The notes: generated from the sequence alone by a model not told the origin. A stretch of DNA of 64,000 nt from Actinoplanes campanulatus (GCF_014647795.1 NZ_BMPW01000008.1:124001-188000); one strand, 5' to 3'. Positions 1 to 8,868 are shown, numbered from the stretch's first letter. Numbers and translations are program-made.

Positions 1-848
1 ACGGTCGCCGCGGCGAGGACGGCGTCCTCGTCGTACCAGAGAATGCCGAGGTAGCGGAGGCGGCCGACGCAGGTCTCCGAGCAGATGGTGGGCTGACCGG
101 CCTCGATGCGCGGGAAGCAGAACGTGCACTTCTCGGCCTTGCCGGTGGCGTGGTTGACGTAGACCTTCTTGTACGGGCACGCCGACACGCACATCCGCCA
201 GCCGCGGCAGCGGTCCTGGTCGACCAGGACGATGCCGTCCTCCTCGCGCTTGTACATGGCGCCGGACGGGCAGGCCGACACGCACGCCGGGTTGAGGCAG
301 TGCTCGCAGATCCGCGGAAGGTGGAACATGAAGGTCTTCTCGAACTCGAACTTGACCTTGTCGGCCAGGCCGCGCAGGTTCGGGTCCTGGTCCATGGTGT
401 CGCCGCCGAGGGAGTCCTCCCAGTTGGCGCCCCACTCGATCGACATGGGTTCGCCGGTCAGCTTGGACCAGGGCTTCTTGACCGGGGTGTCGGTGAGCCC
501 GCCCGGCGCGCTGACCAGGATGTCCTTGTCGAAGGTGGCCGGCTCGTAGTAGTCGTCGATGGTCGGCAGGTCCGGGTTGGCGAAGATCTTTCCCAAGCGA
601 GAAAGACGGCCCCCGGAGCGGAGCACCAGACGGCCCTTTCCGTCCAGCTTCCAGCCGCCCTTCCAGCGTTCCTGGTCCTCGTAGTGCTTCGGGTAGCCGA
701 TGCCCGGCTTGGTCTCGACGTTGTTGAACCAGACGTACTCGGTGCCCTCGCGGTTGGTCCACGTCTGCTTGCACGTGACCGAGCAGGTGTGGCAGCCGAT
801 GCACTTGTCCAGGTTCATCACCATGGCGACCTGCGCTCTGATGCGCAT
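1..848 (-). CDS. narH: Respiratory nitrate reductase beta subunit NarH (C-terminus beyond left edge)
   Basis: Iron-sulfur subunit of the membrane-bound nitrate reductase, passing electrons from the NarI heme b subunit to NarG on the cytoplasmic face. About 282 N-terminal residues are visible. They contain the cysteine clusters expected of NarH: CIGCHTCSVTCKQ near residue 16, CEHCLNPACVSACP, CRGWRMCVSACPYKK (Trp in place of one Cys, the signature of the [3Fe-4S] site), and CTFCFPR further on. The start ATG at 848 shares one base with the narG stop codon (TGATG), so translation is coupled to narG. The 3' end, and presumably narJ and narI, lie to the left of the window. Identification is firm. 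Confidence 0.96.
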   Translation of the reverse strand, partial: MRIRAQVAMVMNLDKCIGCHTCSVTCKQTWTNREGTEYVWFNNVETKPGIGYPKHYEDQERWKGGWKLDGKGRLVLRSGGRLSRLGKIFANPDLPTIDDYYEPATFDKDILVSAPGGLTDTPVKKPWSKLTGEPMSIEWGANWEDSLGGDTMDQDPNLRGLADKVKFEFEKTFMFHLPRICEHCLNPACVSACPSGAMYKREEDGIVLVDQDRCRGWRMCVSACPYKKVYVNHATGKAEKCTFCFPRIEAGQPTICSETCVGRLRYLGILWYDEDAVLAAAT

Positions 849-3800
849 CAGTACTCCACCTCCTGCGTGCGGCGGCGGATCACGGTGATCTCGTCGCGCT
901 GGCTGCCGATCGGGCCGTAGTAGTTGAAGGCGTAGGTGAGCTGGGCGTGCCCGCCTGCCAGGTGGGTGGGCTTGACCAGCAGCCGGGTCATCGAGTTGTG
1001 GTAGCCGCCGCGCCGCTTCGACTTCTCGGCCTTGGGGACGTTCACCGTGCGCTCCGGCGAGTGGTACTGGAAGACGGTGCCCTCGGGCATCCGGTGGCTG
1101 ACCACGGCACGGGCCACGACCAGGCCGTTGCGGTTGTGGGCCTCGATCCACTCGTTGTCGCGTACCCCGATCTTGGCGGCGTCCTGGACGCTCATCCAGA
1201 TGACCGGGCCGCCGCGGGACAGGGCCAGCATCAGCTCGTTGTCGTGGTACATCGAGTGGATCGACCACTTGGCGTGCGGGGTCAGGAACCGGACGGTCAC
1301 TCCCCCGTCGACGGCGTCGCCGGGCTTGCCGAAGTGGCGGGCCATGTTCAACGGCGGCCGGAAGGCGGGCAGCTGCTCGCCCAGCTCGGCGACCCAGTCG
1401 TGCTCGACGAAGAAGTGCTGGCGGCCGGTGATGGTGTGCCACGGCTTGAGCCGCTCGACGTTGATGGTGAACGGCGAGTAGCGGCGGCCGCCCTTCTCCG
1501 AGCCGGACCACTCCGGGCTGGTGAAGACCGGCTGCGGCGCCTCCTGGGTCTCGGAGTAGGTGACCCGGTCGTTCTCGTGGCCCTCGATCAGGTCGGTGAA
1601 CCGCTGGCCGGTGCGCTTCTCCAGCTCCTGGAAGCCGGCGTGCGCGACCCGGCCGTTGGTGGTGCCGGAGAAGGAGAGGATCGCCTCACACATCCGGTCG
1701 GCGGTGGCCAGCGACGGCCGCCCGTCGATCACCCCGTTCTGGTGCTTCAGGTAGTCGACCTCCGGCTTCACGTCGACCGTGATCGCCTTCGTGGTGGTGC
1801 CGAGTTTCTCCATGAGCGGGCCGACCGTACGCATCTTCTTGCCGATCAGCGTGTAGTCGCGCTCGATCTCGATCAGCTTCGGCATGGTCTTGCCCGGCTG
1901 AGGCGAGCACTCGCCGAACTTCCAGTCGCGGACCCGGCCGCTGGGCATGGCCAGCTCGTCCGGGGTGTCGTGCTGCAACGGGGCGGCGAGCACGTCCGTG
2001 CGCACGCCGAGGTGGGTGACGGCCAGCTCGCTGACCTTGTCGGCCAGGGCCAGGAACGTGTCGTAGTCGGTGTGCGCGTCGGCGGGCGGCTCGACGGCCG
2101 GGCTGAACGCGTGCACGAACGGGTGCATGTCGGTGGTCGAGATGTCGTGCTTCTCGTACCAGGTGGCGGCCGGCAGGACCACGTCGGCGTGCAGGCCGGT
2201 GTTGGTCATGCGGAAGTCGATCGCGGTGAGCAGGTCGAGCTTGCCGACCGGGGCCTCGTCACGCCAGGTCACGTCACGGGGCCGGTTCTCCGGGTCGCAT
2301 TCGGTCGCGGTCTCCAAAGAGGAGACGCCGAGCAGGTGGCGCATGAAGTACTCGTTGCCCTTGCCGGACGAGCCGAGCAGGTTGGCCCGCCACAGGGTCA
2401 GGCAACGGGGGAAGTTCGCCGGGTCGTCCGGGTCCTCGGCGACCGTACCCAAAGTGCCGTTCTCAAGGTTCTTGAGAATGTAATCCTGGACGGTCTCCCC
2501 CGCCGCCGCAGCCTGATCAGCGAGGTCGAGCGGGTTCCGGTTGAAGAACGGGTGCCCCGGGCTCCATCCCATCCGCTGCGCGGCGGCCACCGTGTCGGCG
2601 AACGCCATCCCCGCGAACCGCCCGGTGCCCAGTGGGGACGCCAGCTCGTCGGCCGGGACCCGCTCGTAACGCCACTGGTCGGTGTGCAGGTACCAGAACG
2701 GGGTGGACGCCTGGTGCCGCATCGGCCGCTGCCAGTCGAAGGCGAAGCTCATGTGCTGCTGGCCGGTGACCGGGCGGGCCTTCTCCTGACCGACGTAGTG
2801 CGCCCAGCCGCCGCCGTTGACACCCTGGCAGCCGGTGAGCGTGACCAGCGAGATGAACGCGCGGTAGGTCATGTCGGAGTGGAACCACTGGTTCGCGCCG
2901 GCCCCGAGGACGATCATCGACCGGCCGCGGCTGCGTTCCGCGTTGCGGGCGAACTCCCGGCCGATCTTGATGGCGAGCCGGGCCGGAACCCCGGTGATCT
3001 TCTCCTGCCAGGCCGGCGTGTTCGGCGACTCGGCGTCGTCGTATCCCGTGGGCCAGGAACCCGGCAGATCGCCGCGGCGCACCCCGTACTGGGCCATGAC
3101 CAGGTCGAACACGGTGGTGACCAGATGATCGCCGACGCGCCGGACCGGGACGCCGCGGCGGATCGTCGAGCCGCCCTCGGTGTCGCCGACGTCGAAGCGG
3201 GCCAGTTCGACCTCGGCAACGTCGTCGGACACCAGTCCCAGGGAGGGGACGACGTCCCCGAGGTCGAGGTTCCAGCGGCCGGGCTCGGCGTACCGGAAGC
3301 CCAGCGAGCCGTTCGGGACGACCAGCTCACCGGTGTTCGCGTCGACCAGCACCGTCTTGTGCTCGCCTTCGGTGTGGCCCAGGTCCGCGGCGGTCAGGAA
3401 GCGGTCCGCCTTACCGTCCACGATCGTCACCAGGAACGGCAGGTCGGTGAAACTACGGGCGTAGTCGGTGAAGTAGTCCACCTGCCGGTCGCGGAAGAAC
3501 TCGGTCAGGACCACGTGACCCATCGCCATGGCCAGCGCGCCGTCGGTGCCCGGGTGCGGCGCCAGCCAGTCGTCGGCGAACTTCACGTTGTCGGCGTAGT
3601 CCGGCGACACCGCCACCACCTTGGTGCCCTTGTAGCGGGCCTCGGCCAGGAAGTGCGCGTCCGGCGTACGGGTCACCGGGATGTTGGAACCCCACATCAT
3701 CAGGTAGGTGGCGTTCCACCAGTCGCCGGCCTCCGGCACGTCGGTCTGGTCGCCCCAGATCTGCGGGGAGGCGATCGGCAGGTCGGCGTACCAGTCGTAG

Positions 3801-4471
3801 AAGCTCAACAGGGTGCCGCCGAGCAGCGCGTGGTAGCGGGTGCCGGCCGCGAACGACGCCATCGACATGGCCGGGATCGGCGAGAACCCGACCACCCGGT
3901 CCGGCCCGAACGTCTTCACCGTGTAGACGTGCGCGGCCGCCATCAGCTCGATCGCCTCGTCCCAGGACGCCCGCACGAACCCGCCGCGCCCCCGCTGCCC
4001 CTTGTAGGCCATCGCCTTCAGCGGCGTCTCCACGATCTCGGCCCACGCGGCCACCGGGTCACCCAGCCGCTGCCGCGCCTCCCGGAACATCTCGGCCAGA
4101 ACACCACGGAGGTACGGGTGACGCACACGCGACGGCGAGTACTCGTACCAGGAGAAGGAGGCCCCACGAGGGCAGCCGCGCGGCTCGTAGTCGGGCGCGT
4201 CCGGTCCCGTCGTCGGATAGTCGGTGGCCTGGTGCTCCCAGGTGATCAGCCCGTCCTTGACGAACACGTTCCACGAGCAGGAGCCGGTGCAGTTGACGCC
4301 GTGGGTGGAGCGCACCACCTTGTCGTAACGCCACCGGTCGCGGTAGAACGAGTCCCACTCGTTGCCGTCGACCTGGTGCAACGTGCGCCCGTGGTCACCG
4401 ATCGTCTCTCGGGTCAGAAAGCGGCGCGCGCCCAGAAGTGGGCCGGTCCCGGGGTCCAGTGACACGGTCAT
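848..4471 (-). CDS. narG: Respiratory nitrate reductase alpha subunit NarG
   Basis: Catalytic molybdenum (bis-MGD) subunit that reduces nitrate to nitrite in anaerobic or microaerobic respiration. At about 1207 residues it has the usual NarG length. Near the N-terminus are HGVNCTGSCSW and CPRGASFSWYEYSPSR, the His/Cys ligands of the FS0 [4Fe-4S] cluster and the NarG signature; long stretches such as MMWGSNIPVTRTPDAH and YHDNELMLALSRGGP also match the family. The open frame continues upstream to 4702, but I place the start at ATG 4471 (protein begins MTVSLDPGTG). GAAGGA lies a few bases upstream of it, and the upstream 77 codons look like untranslated sequence. It is first in a narGH(JI) operon and divergent from a GNAT gene. 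Confidence 0.97.
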   Translation of the reverse strand: MTVSLDPGTGPLLGARRFLTRETIGDHGRTLHQVDGNEWDSFYRDRWRYDKVVRSTHGVNCTGSCSWNVFVKDGLITWEHQATDYPTTGPDAPDYEPRGCPRGASFSWYEYSPSRVRHPYLRGVLAEMFREARQRLGDPVAAWAEIVETPLKAMAYKGQRGRGGFVRASWDEAIELMAAAHVYTVKTFGPDRVVGFSPIPAMSMASFAAGTRYHALLGGTLLSFYDWYADLPIASPQIWGDQTDVPEAGDWWNATYLMMWGSNIPVTRTPDAHFLAEARYKGTKVVAVSPDYADNVKFADDWLAPHPGTDGALAMAMGHVVLTEFFRDRQVDYFTDYARSFTDLPFLVTIVDGKADRFLTAADLGHTEGEHKTVLVDANTGELVVPNGSLGFRYAEPGRWNLDLGDVVPSLGLVSDDVAEVELARFDVGDTEGGSTIRRGVPVRRVGDHLVTTVFDLVMAQYGVRRGDLPGSWPTGYDDAESPNTPAWQEKITGVPARLAIKIGREFARNAERSRGRSMIVLGAGANQWFHSDMTYRAFISLVTLTGCQGVNGGGWAHYVGQEKARPVTGQQHMSFAFDWQRPMRHQASTPFWYLHTDQWRYERVPADELASPLGTGRFAGMAFADTVAAAQRMGWSPGHPFFNRNPLDLADQAAAAGETVQDYILKNLENGTLGTVAEDPDDPANFPRCLTLWRANLLGSSGKGNEYFMRHLLGVSSLETATECDPENRPRDVTWRDEAPVGKLDLLTAIDFRMTNTGLHADVVLPAATWYEKHDISTTDMHPFVHAFSPAVEPPADAHTDYDTFLALADKVSELAVTHLGVRTDVLAAPLQHDTPDELAMPSGRVRDWKFGECSPQPGKTMPKLIEIERDYTLIGKKMRTVGPLMEKLGTTTKAITVDVKPEVDYLKHQNGVIDGRPSLATADRMCEAILSFSGTTNGRVAHAGFQELEKRTGQRFTDLIEGHENDRVTYSETQEAPQPVFTSPEWSGSEKGGRRYSPFTINVERLKPWHTITGRQHFFVEHDWVAELGEQLPAFRPPLNMARHFGKPGDAVDGGVTVRFLTPHAKWSIHSMYHDNELMLALSRGGPVIWMSVQDAAKIGVRDNEWIEAHNRNGLVVARAVVSHRMPEGTVFQYHSPERTVNVPKAEKSKRRGGYHNSMTRLLVKPTHLAGGHAQLTYAFNYYGPIGSQRDEITVIRRRTQEVEY

Positions 4472-4566
4472 CGTCCTTCGTGGTGGTTCTGCCCGGCGGT
4501 CGCCCGGCACACCCCCACCCTTTCCGACTGAAGCCCGCTTGACCTGAGCCGCCGGTCCCGCAACGG

Positions 4567-4604
4567 CCGGGACCAAGGTCCCGGACTCGCAGGGCCAGAG
4601 TCCC
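4567..4604 (-). promoter_or_regulatory. DosR/DevR-like palindrome plus degenerate second box upstream of narG
   Basis: CCGGGACCAAGGTCCCGG at 4567-4584 is an 18-bp palindrome whose only asymmetry is the central AA. It matches the GGGAC-N4-GTCCC core of the DosR/DevR (OsdR) box of actinobacterial hypoxia regulons. A weaker element, GGGACTCTGGCCCT on the minus strand, lies at 4591-4604. The centre of the strong box is about 105 bp upstream of the narG start, a sensible activator position. Control of nitrate respiration by a DosR-type regulator is known in other actinobacteria; here it is inferred from the motif alone. Confidence 0.6.
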
Positions 4605-4699
4605 GCGTATTCATCGACCCCATGAACGGCCAGGGCCGGTGGCCGAACACGGTAGCCGCCGCGTGAGTGGCCACCAGGGCCGCAGGCCGGGTGGGCGAC

Positions 4700-4720
4700 C
4701 ACGACACCGCAAGTGTCGTG
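4700..4720. promoter_or_regulatory. Inverted repeat in the narG/GNAT intergenic region
   Basis: CACGACAC at 4700-4707 and GTGTCGTG at 4713-4720 form perfect 8-bp arms around a 5-nt spacer (CGCAA). It lies between the divergent starts of narG and the acetyltransferase gene, so it could be an operator for an unidentified regulator or a small stem-loop in the narG leader. No regulator family can be named from it. Confidence 0.4.
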
Positions 4721-4730
4721 CGCTCACCAA

Positions 4731-4771
4731 CCCCGCCGAAGCAAAGCGCGGACCTCAACCACGAGAGATCT
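4731..4771 (-). repeat. Partial copy (D) of a dispersed intergenic repeat
   Basis: Read on the minus strand this stretch gives CTCTCGTGGTTGAGGTCCGC followed by GCTTTGCTTCGGCGGGG. That is a diverged version of the first ~35 bases of the repeat found at 25434-25700, 26333-26642 and 37605-37770 (CGTGGTCNAGGTCCGCGT then TTCGCTTCC). Only the head of the element is present; the sequence beyond it is unrelated. Confidence 0.5.
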
Positions 4772-4772
4772 C

Positions 4773-4809
4773 TTGCGGTGGCAGCGTTTCCATCGGCTAG
4801 CGTCGGGGC
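4773..4809 (+). promoter_or_regulatory. Leaderless promoter for the GNAT gene
   Basis: TTGCGG at 4773-4778 and TAGCGT at 4798-4803 form plausible -35 and -10 boxes separated by 19 bp. The GTG start at 4810 follows the -10 by 6 nt and no ribosome binding site precedes it, so the transcript is predicted to begin at the start codon. Confidence 0.55.
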
Positions 4810-5403
4810 GTGCCAGAGATCCGCCCCTACCGGCCCGGCGACCGCCGCGCCCTCTACGACATCTGTGTCCGCACCGCCGACGCCGGCGGCGACGCCCGCG
4901 GCCACTACTCGACCGACGACCTGATGGGCGACCTGTTCGCCGCGCCCTACGCCCACCTGGAACCGCACCTGGCCTACGTCGTCGACGACGGCGGGGAGGC
5001 GGTCGGCTACGTGGTCGGCACGTCGGACACCGCCCGGTTCGCGGAGCGTTACCAGGACGAGTGGATTCCGCTGCTCGGCGACCGCTACCCGGTGCCGCCG
5101 CCCCCGCCGCGCACCCCCGAGCAGGACATGCACTGGCTGCACCACCATCCGGAACGGATGCTGGTGCCCGGCCTCGACGGCTTTCCCGCCCACCTGCACA
5201 TCGACCTGCTGCCGCCCTATCAGGGCCGCGGTCTCGGCCGCCGTCTCATCGAAACCTTCATCGGTGCGGTCGGCGCGCCCGGCGTCCACGTCGGCATGGT
5301 GACCGCGAACGTGAAGGCGCGCGGCTTCTACGACCGGCTCGGCTTCGCGGTGCTCCCGGTCCCCGATCCCGGCCCGCTCACCTATCTCGGCCTCAAAACC
5401 TGA
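4810..5403 (+). CDS. GNAT family N-acetyltransferase
   Basis: A 197-residue protein predicted to transfer an acetyl group from acetyl-CoA to an amine; the substrate is unknown. The acetyl-CoA pyrophosphate-binding motif is clear: QGRGLGRRLIETF at about residues 138-150, followed by the typical last strand and helix VTANVKARGFYDRLGFAVLP. Length and order match a single GNAT domain with an insert (residues 75-125) rich in Pro, His and acidic residues. The start is the GTG placed 6 nt after a TAGCGT -10 box, so it is probably a leaderless gene. It is divergent from narG and has no partner that would reveal its substrate. Confidence 0.85.
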   Translation: MPEIRPYRPGDRRALYDICVRTADAGGDARGHYSTDDLMGDLFAAPYAHLEPHLAYVVDDGGEAVGYVVGTSDTARFAERYQDEWIPLLGDRYPVPPPPPRTPEQDMHWLHHHPERMLVPGLDGFPAHLHIDLLPPYQGRGLGRRLIETFIGAVGAPGVHVGMVTANVKARGFYDRLGFAVLPVPDPGPLTYLGLKT

Positions 5404-5613
5404 AACCCCCAGGCCGCCGGTCGCGCGATCACCGGATCCGGTCGCGGTCCTCGTCCCCAAGCAGCGGGCCAGAGTGCCCTATTAGCCGGATTTAAGGCTT
5501 TCAGGCGTTCGTGCGCCATGGCCGCCACCGGATAACCGGTGCGTGACCCCGCTGAGCTCGATCCCGTTCCTGGGAGCAGAGAATCGAACAGCTGGGCGTT
5601 GGAGAGTGGCACC

Positions 5614-6312
5614 GTGCCGCATGAAGCGACACAGATTCCGCGGCCGCGGGGATGGCCGCCACCGCCGCCCACGCCGCCGCCTACGCTGCGCCGCCGTTGG
5701 CCGCTGAAGGTCCGTGTCGCGTTGTTGCCGCTCGTGGTGCTGGGCATCGGCGCGGTGACCGGCGTGGCCGTCGCCACGACGCGAACCGTCCGGCAGGAGC
5801 GACAGCCGCACGGCCACGAGTTCCGGGCGAGCAGCAGTGCGCCTGACGCTTCGGCGGCGAGGACCGCCACCGCGACACCCGCAACGAGCGCGTCGCCGGC
5901 CCGTCCCACCGCTTCGCAGTCATCATCCCCACCGCCGAAGCGGTCACCCGATCCCGCGGTCTCCGCCGGCTCACCGCCGACGCCTTCGCACAGCCCGTCA
6001 CCGCCGCCGGCCGGGGCCGTGACGCTGACCCTGAACGGCACCCGGCTGACCGTGACCGGCCTGCCCGTGGACACCGGCGTCGACATCGTCGTCGGCAGCA
6101 GTCCATGCGGCCGGGTCGAGGCTTCCTCCGGGACGCTCGACATCGGCGGGTGCCTCGCGGACGCCTGTCGACCCAAGGTCGACATCCGGGCACTCGACGC
6201 CGGCCGACTGATAGGCACTACATCGATCGATCTACGGCCGCTCGGAAAGGCACTAGCCGGTCTGGGGTGTGAGCTGAGCCGCCTCCCTGTCATAGGAAAG
6301 GTGATCTCGTGA
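5614..6312 (+). CDS. Membrane-anchored protein with Pro/Ser/Thr-rich linker, function unknown
   Basis: About 232 residues. The N-terminal ~35 residues are basic and proline rich (PRPRGWPPPPP), followed by one transmembrane helix (LLPLVVLGIGAVTGVAVA), a long Ala/Ser/Pro/Thr-rich extracytoplasmic linker, and a ~90-residue C-terminal domain with four cysteines (SSPCGRVE, GGCLADACRP, LGCELS). The GTG start at 5614 is chosen over an upstream GTG because GGAGAG lies 7 nt before it. The stop overlaps the start of the next gene (GTGA), so the pair is probably cotranslated. I do not recognise the C-terminal domain. Confidence 0.6.
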   Translation: MPHEATQIPRPRGWPPPPPTPPPTLRRRWPLKVRVALLPLVVLGIGAVTGVAVATTRTVRQERQPHGHEFRASSSAPDASAARTATATPATSASPARPTASQSSSPPPKRSPDPAVSAGSPPTPSHSPSPPPAGAVTLTLNGTRLTVTGLPVDTGVDIVVGSSPCGRVEASSGTLDIGGCLADACRPKVDIRALDAGRLIGTTSIDLRPLGKALAGLGCELSRLPVIGKVIS

Positions 6313-7091
6313 AGATGCCGGAGAAGCTGGGCCGGGCTCTCGCGGTCGTGCTACCGATGGCGGTCTTCGCCGCCACGTTCACCGGAGGTCACACGCGCGG
6401 TGGCATCCAGTGGATCGCGGTCGGCATCGCCGCGCTGGCGACGGGTAGCACAGCCTGGCTCGGCATCCGGCGCGAACTGCGTACCGGTTCGGCGAATCGC
6501 CGACTGAACGCCACCCTGCAGCAGTTCGCCGCGCTGCAACCGATGCTGGACAACCTGAAGAGCGTCAGCGCCGCGGTCACGTATTCCGGCGTGGTTGACG
6601 CCGAGCAGGGGCTTCGGCGCCAGGCGCTGCAGATGCTCGTCGATCGGACCGGCAAACAGGTGGACGAATCCACCAGAATGCGATCGCTGTTCTACCGATG
6701 GGACGGCACGATCTATCGGTTGGAGCAACCCTATGCCGGGCGGCGAACCCTACGGCCCCGCGAAACCTTCGACCCGGCGGCAGAGAAACAGGCTTTCCGC
6801 AGCGTCCACGATCTGGCCGCGGCCTTCGAGTCCCGTCTGCTCCCCGATGTGACGAAGGCCGACGGCACCCACTTCGAGCAGTACCTGAACTGCGCCTACC
6901 GCTCGGTCATCTCGGTCGCGGTCCACCACGACGGCGTGAACTACGGCATCCTGATGATCGACTCTGATGTGCCCGATTCGCTGACCACCGCCGACCTCGA
7001 GTTCGCCCAACTCGTGGCGGCCGCCATCGCCGCCGGGCGGAGCCGGGTCGAGGTACGGGCGGCGGCGGGAGGCTCCCTGCCCGGCCCGTGA
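6309..7091 (+). CDS. Membrane protein with a GAF-like C-terminal domain, unknown
   Basis: 260 residues. Two hydrophobic segments near the N-terminus (LAVVLPMAVFAATF and WIAVGIAALATGSTAWLGI) make a membrane hairpin with a cytoplasmic C-terminus. A helical linker (residues 55-85) leads to a domain of alternating strands, including YLNCAYRSVISVAVHHDGVN, YGILMIDSD and a helix LEFAQLVAAAIAAGRS. That pattern resembles a GAF domain, the kind often found in sensory proteins, but no ligand-binding residues can be named. The GTG start overlaps the preceding stop codon, so it is translationally coupled to its neighbour. Confidence 0.6.
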   Translation: MKMPEKLGRALAVVLPMAVFAATFTGGHTRGGIQWIAVGIAALATGSTAWLGIRRELRTGSANRRLNATLQQFAALQPMLDNLKSVSAAVTYSGVVDAEQGLRRQALQMLVDRTGKQVDESTRMRSLFYRWDGTIYRLEQPYAGRRTLRPRETFDPAAEKQAFRSVHDLAAAFESRLLPDVTKADGTHFEQYLNCAYRSVISVAVHHDGVNYGILMIDSDVPDSLTTADLEFAQLVAAAIAAGRSRVEVRAAAGGSLPGP

Positions 7092-7142
7092 CGGGTTCGT
7101 CCCGCCCGATCATTCGCCTGGCACCGAGGAGCAGTGAACGCC

Positions 7143-7463
7143 ATGATCAACGACTTTTCCGCGGCGGCGCCGCCGCCGAACGGACGACGAACCGGCCGAC
7201 CGCGGCAGGTCCAAGCTCCCGAACTGAGGCCGCCCGAACCTCTGCCACCGACCGACGCCACCCCGGCCACGACCAGCGCCGCCGCCGAGACCGCCGAGCC
7301 GACCCGCTGGGTCCGGCAAGCGGTGATCTTCATCGCGGCGGCGGCGGCCGTGCTCCTGGCATTCCTTCTGCCGGCCGGCCCGGCCGCACTGGCCGGTACG
7401 ATCGGATCCAGTGTGCTCGGCCTGATCGCCGCGGTGTTCCCCGACCGCCCCCGGCGCGGCTGA
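7143..7463 (+). CDS. Small membrane protein, unknown
   Basis: 106 residues: a proline- and alanine-rich N-terminal 55 residues, then one or two hydrophobic segments (AVIFIAAAAAVLLAFLLP and LAGTIGSSVLGLIAAVF) and a short basic tail. ATG 7143 is preferred to GTG 7134 because the GAGGAG ribosome binding site at 7126-7131 is 11 nt from the ATG but only 2 nt from the GTG. It lies 51 bp after the GAF-like gene and may belong to the same transcript. Confidence 0.5.
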   Translation: MINDFSAAAPPPNGRRTGRPRQVQAPELRPPEPLPPTDATPATTSAAAETAEPTRWVRQAVIFIAAAAAVLLAFLLPAGPAALAGTIGSSVLGLIAAVFPDRPRRG

Positions 7464-7474
7464 GTGGACCGAGG

Positions 7475-7717
7475 TCAGCCCGCGCGCTTGACCGCGGTGG
7501 CCGGGTCGCCGGCGATACCAACGGTAAGCACCGCCCAGGCGAGCCGGGCTCGCACGTCGCCACGGCAGGCGCTGATCACCGCGCTGGCCACCGCGAGCAG
7601 GGTGAGCAGAATGCGCACCTCGACGCTGAAGTCGGTGGCGGTCTGCGAGCCGGACTGCAGCGCGCACGGTAACAGGACGTGCCCGAAAACCCGGTTGTCG
7701 CCCGAAAACACCAGCAC
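7475..7717 (-). CDS. Possible small membrane protein or remnant
   Basis: An 80-codon open frame starting at GTG 7717 with a hydrophobic centre (VRILLTLLAVASAVISA, LAWAVLTVGIAG). The frame remains open and protein-like for 13 codons upstream of the only start (LPLALARFHRRTL before a TAG), so it may be the tail of a larger gene lost by deletion. There is no convincing ribosome binding site. Weakly supported. Confidence 0.25.
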   Translation of the reverse strand: MLVFSGDNRVFGHVLLPCALQSGSQTATDFSVEVRILLTLLAVASAVISACRGDVRARLAWAVLTVGIAGDPATAVKRAG

Positions 7718-7824
7718 CAGCGTGCGCCGATGGAAACGCGCGAGAGCCAGCGGAAGCTAAACCTCCGCCCCGGGTGATCGCCTCAGCCTGACTGGGCAGA
7801 GCTGTCCTGCGGGCAACTCACCCA

Positions 7825-7836
7825 TATGATCTTGCA
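7825..7836 (+). promoter_or_regulatory. Leaderless -10 box (TATGAT)
   Basis: TATGAT at 7825-7830 is close to the consensus -10 hexamer. The ATG of the following gene starts after 6 nt with no Shine-Dalgarno sequence, so the mRNA probably starts at the A of the ATG. Confidence 0.6.
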
Positions 7837-8868
7837 ATGCTCTTTCACGTCCACTACCTGATCCGACGCATCATCGGCGGGCCGTTGCCGCCCATCCCCG
7901 AGTTCGACGCCGATGTGCAGCTCATGATCAAGGATGAGGTACTGCGCGAGGCGCGAGCACGGCTGTTGCGTGACGGCGACTGGCGCGCCGCCAAGCAGGC
8001 GATCGAGGCTGCAGGCGACGACTGGGCGCTGCGCGGCTACCGGCTAGGGGTCTTCGCCGGCCTGGCCGAGGACGACGCCAAGTGGTTCGACGACTGGGTA
8101 CGGGCCGAGCCGTCACATCCGGCGGCGGCGCTGATCTGGGCGAAAGTTCTTGCCGGGCGCGCCAGCCGGGCCCGTGGAGACGCTTCGGCCGCGAACACGT
8201 CGAAGGAACAGTTCCACAGTTTCCACGTCCTGTCGGAGAGGGCCGCGGAGGCCAGTCAGCGGGCGCTCGAACTGTCCGATCCGCGGGACCCGGCTCCGCT
8301 GATCAGAATGATGTCGTCCTGCTTCGCCGCCGGGGCCGGCTCGCTGAACGAGGTCTATTCCGAGGCCCGGCGCCGCGACCAGCACAACTTCGACATGCAC
8401 GAGGTCGCCGTCATGCTGACCTGCGAGAAGTGGTATGGCTCGCACGAGCTGATGTTCGACATCGCGCGGACGGCAGCCGACGCGGCGCCGCCCGGACACA
8501 AGACAGTGCTGCTGCCGCTATTCGCCCACTTCGAGTACGCGATGCGCGAGTTCGCCTGGGACGACCGCAGCAAGAAATCTCAGCGAGCAGTCCGCAGGTA
8601 CTTCCGCCGACCGGAGGTGCAACGGGACATCGACGGATGGATCGCGAAGTTCCGTTCGGCGACGCCGACGTCGCAGCAACTCTCGCAGGTGCGGCAGTGG
8701 ATGGCGGTGTACTACAGCCTGATCGGCCGCCGGAAGGCAGCTAAGATCGCCTTCGACGAGATCGGCCAGTACGTCACCCGGTTCAACGAGTGGGGCTGGT
8801 TCTGGGGCGACATGGAGTACGGCTTCATGAAGAGCTGGTGGTGGGCGAACGGCGTCGGCGGAGCCTGA
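7837..8868 (+). CDS. Helical-repeat protein of unknown function
   Basis: 343 residues, soluble, mostly alpha-helical. The pattern includes paired helices of TPR-like character (WRAAKQAIEAAGDDWALRGYRLGVFAG; HPAAALIWAKVLAGRASRARGD; ASQRALELSDPRDPAPLIRMM) and an aromatic C-terminus (EWGWFWGDMEYGFMKSWWW). It resembles uncharacterised actinobacterial proteins with a degenerate TPR scaffold; I cannot name a family with confidence. The start is an ATG 6 nt after a TATGAT -10 box, that is, leaderless. It is transcribed alone, and nothing around it indicates its role. Confidence 0.7.
   Translation: MLFHVHYLIRRIIGGPLPPIPEFDADVQLMIKDEVLREARARLLRDGDWRAAKQAIEAAGDDWALRGYRLGVFAGLAEDDAKWFDDWVRAEPSHPAAALIWAKVLAGRASRARGDASAANTSKEQFHSFHVLSERAAEASQRALELSDPRDPAPLIRMMSSCFAAGAGSLNEVYSEARRRDQHNFDMHEVAVMLTCEKWYGSHELMFDIARTAADAAPPGHKTVLLPLFAHFEYAMREFAWDDRSKKSQRAVRRYFRRPEVQRDIDGWIAKFRSATPTSQQLSQVRQWMAVYYSLIGRRKAAKIAFDEIGQYVTRFNEWGWFWGDMEYGFMKSWWWANGVGGA

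Noticed and set aside
947-4462. 1171-codon plus-strand open frame antisense to narG
   Set aside because: Composition is dominated by Arg, Gly, Val, Asp and His from reading GC-rich sequence in the complementary frame; narG on the other strand is unambiguous.
5465-5480. GGGCCAGAGTGCCC as a further DosR box
   Set aside because: Half-sites do not match the GGGAC/GTCCC core well enough and no hypoxia gene follows.
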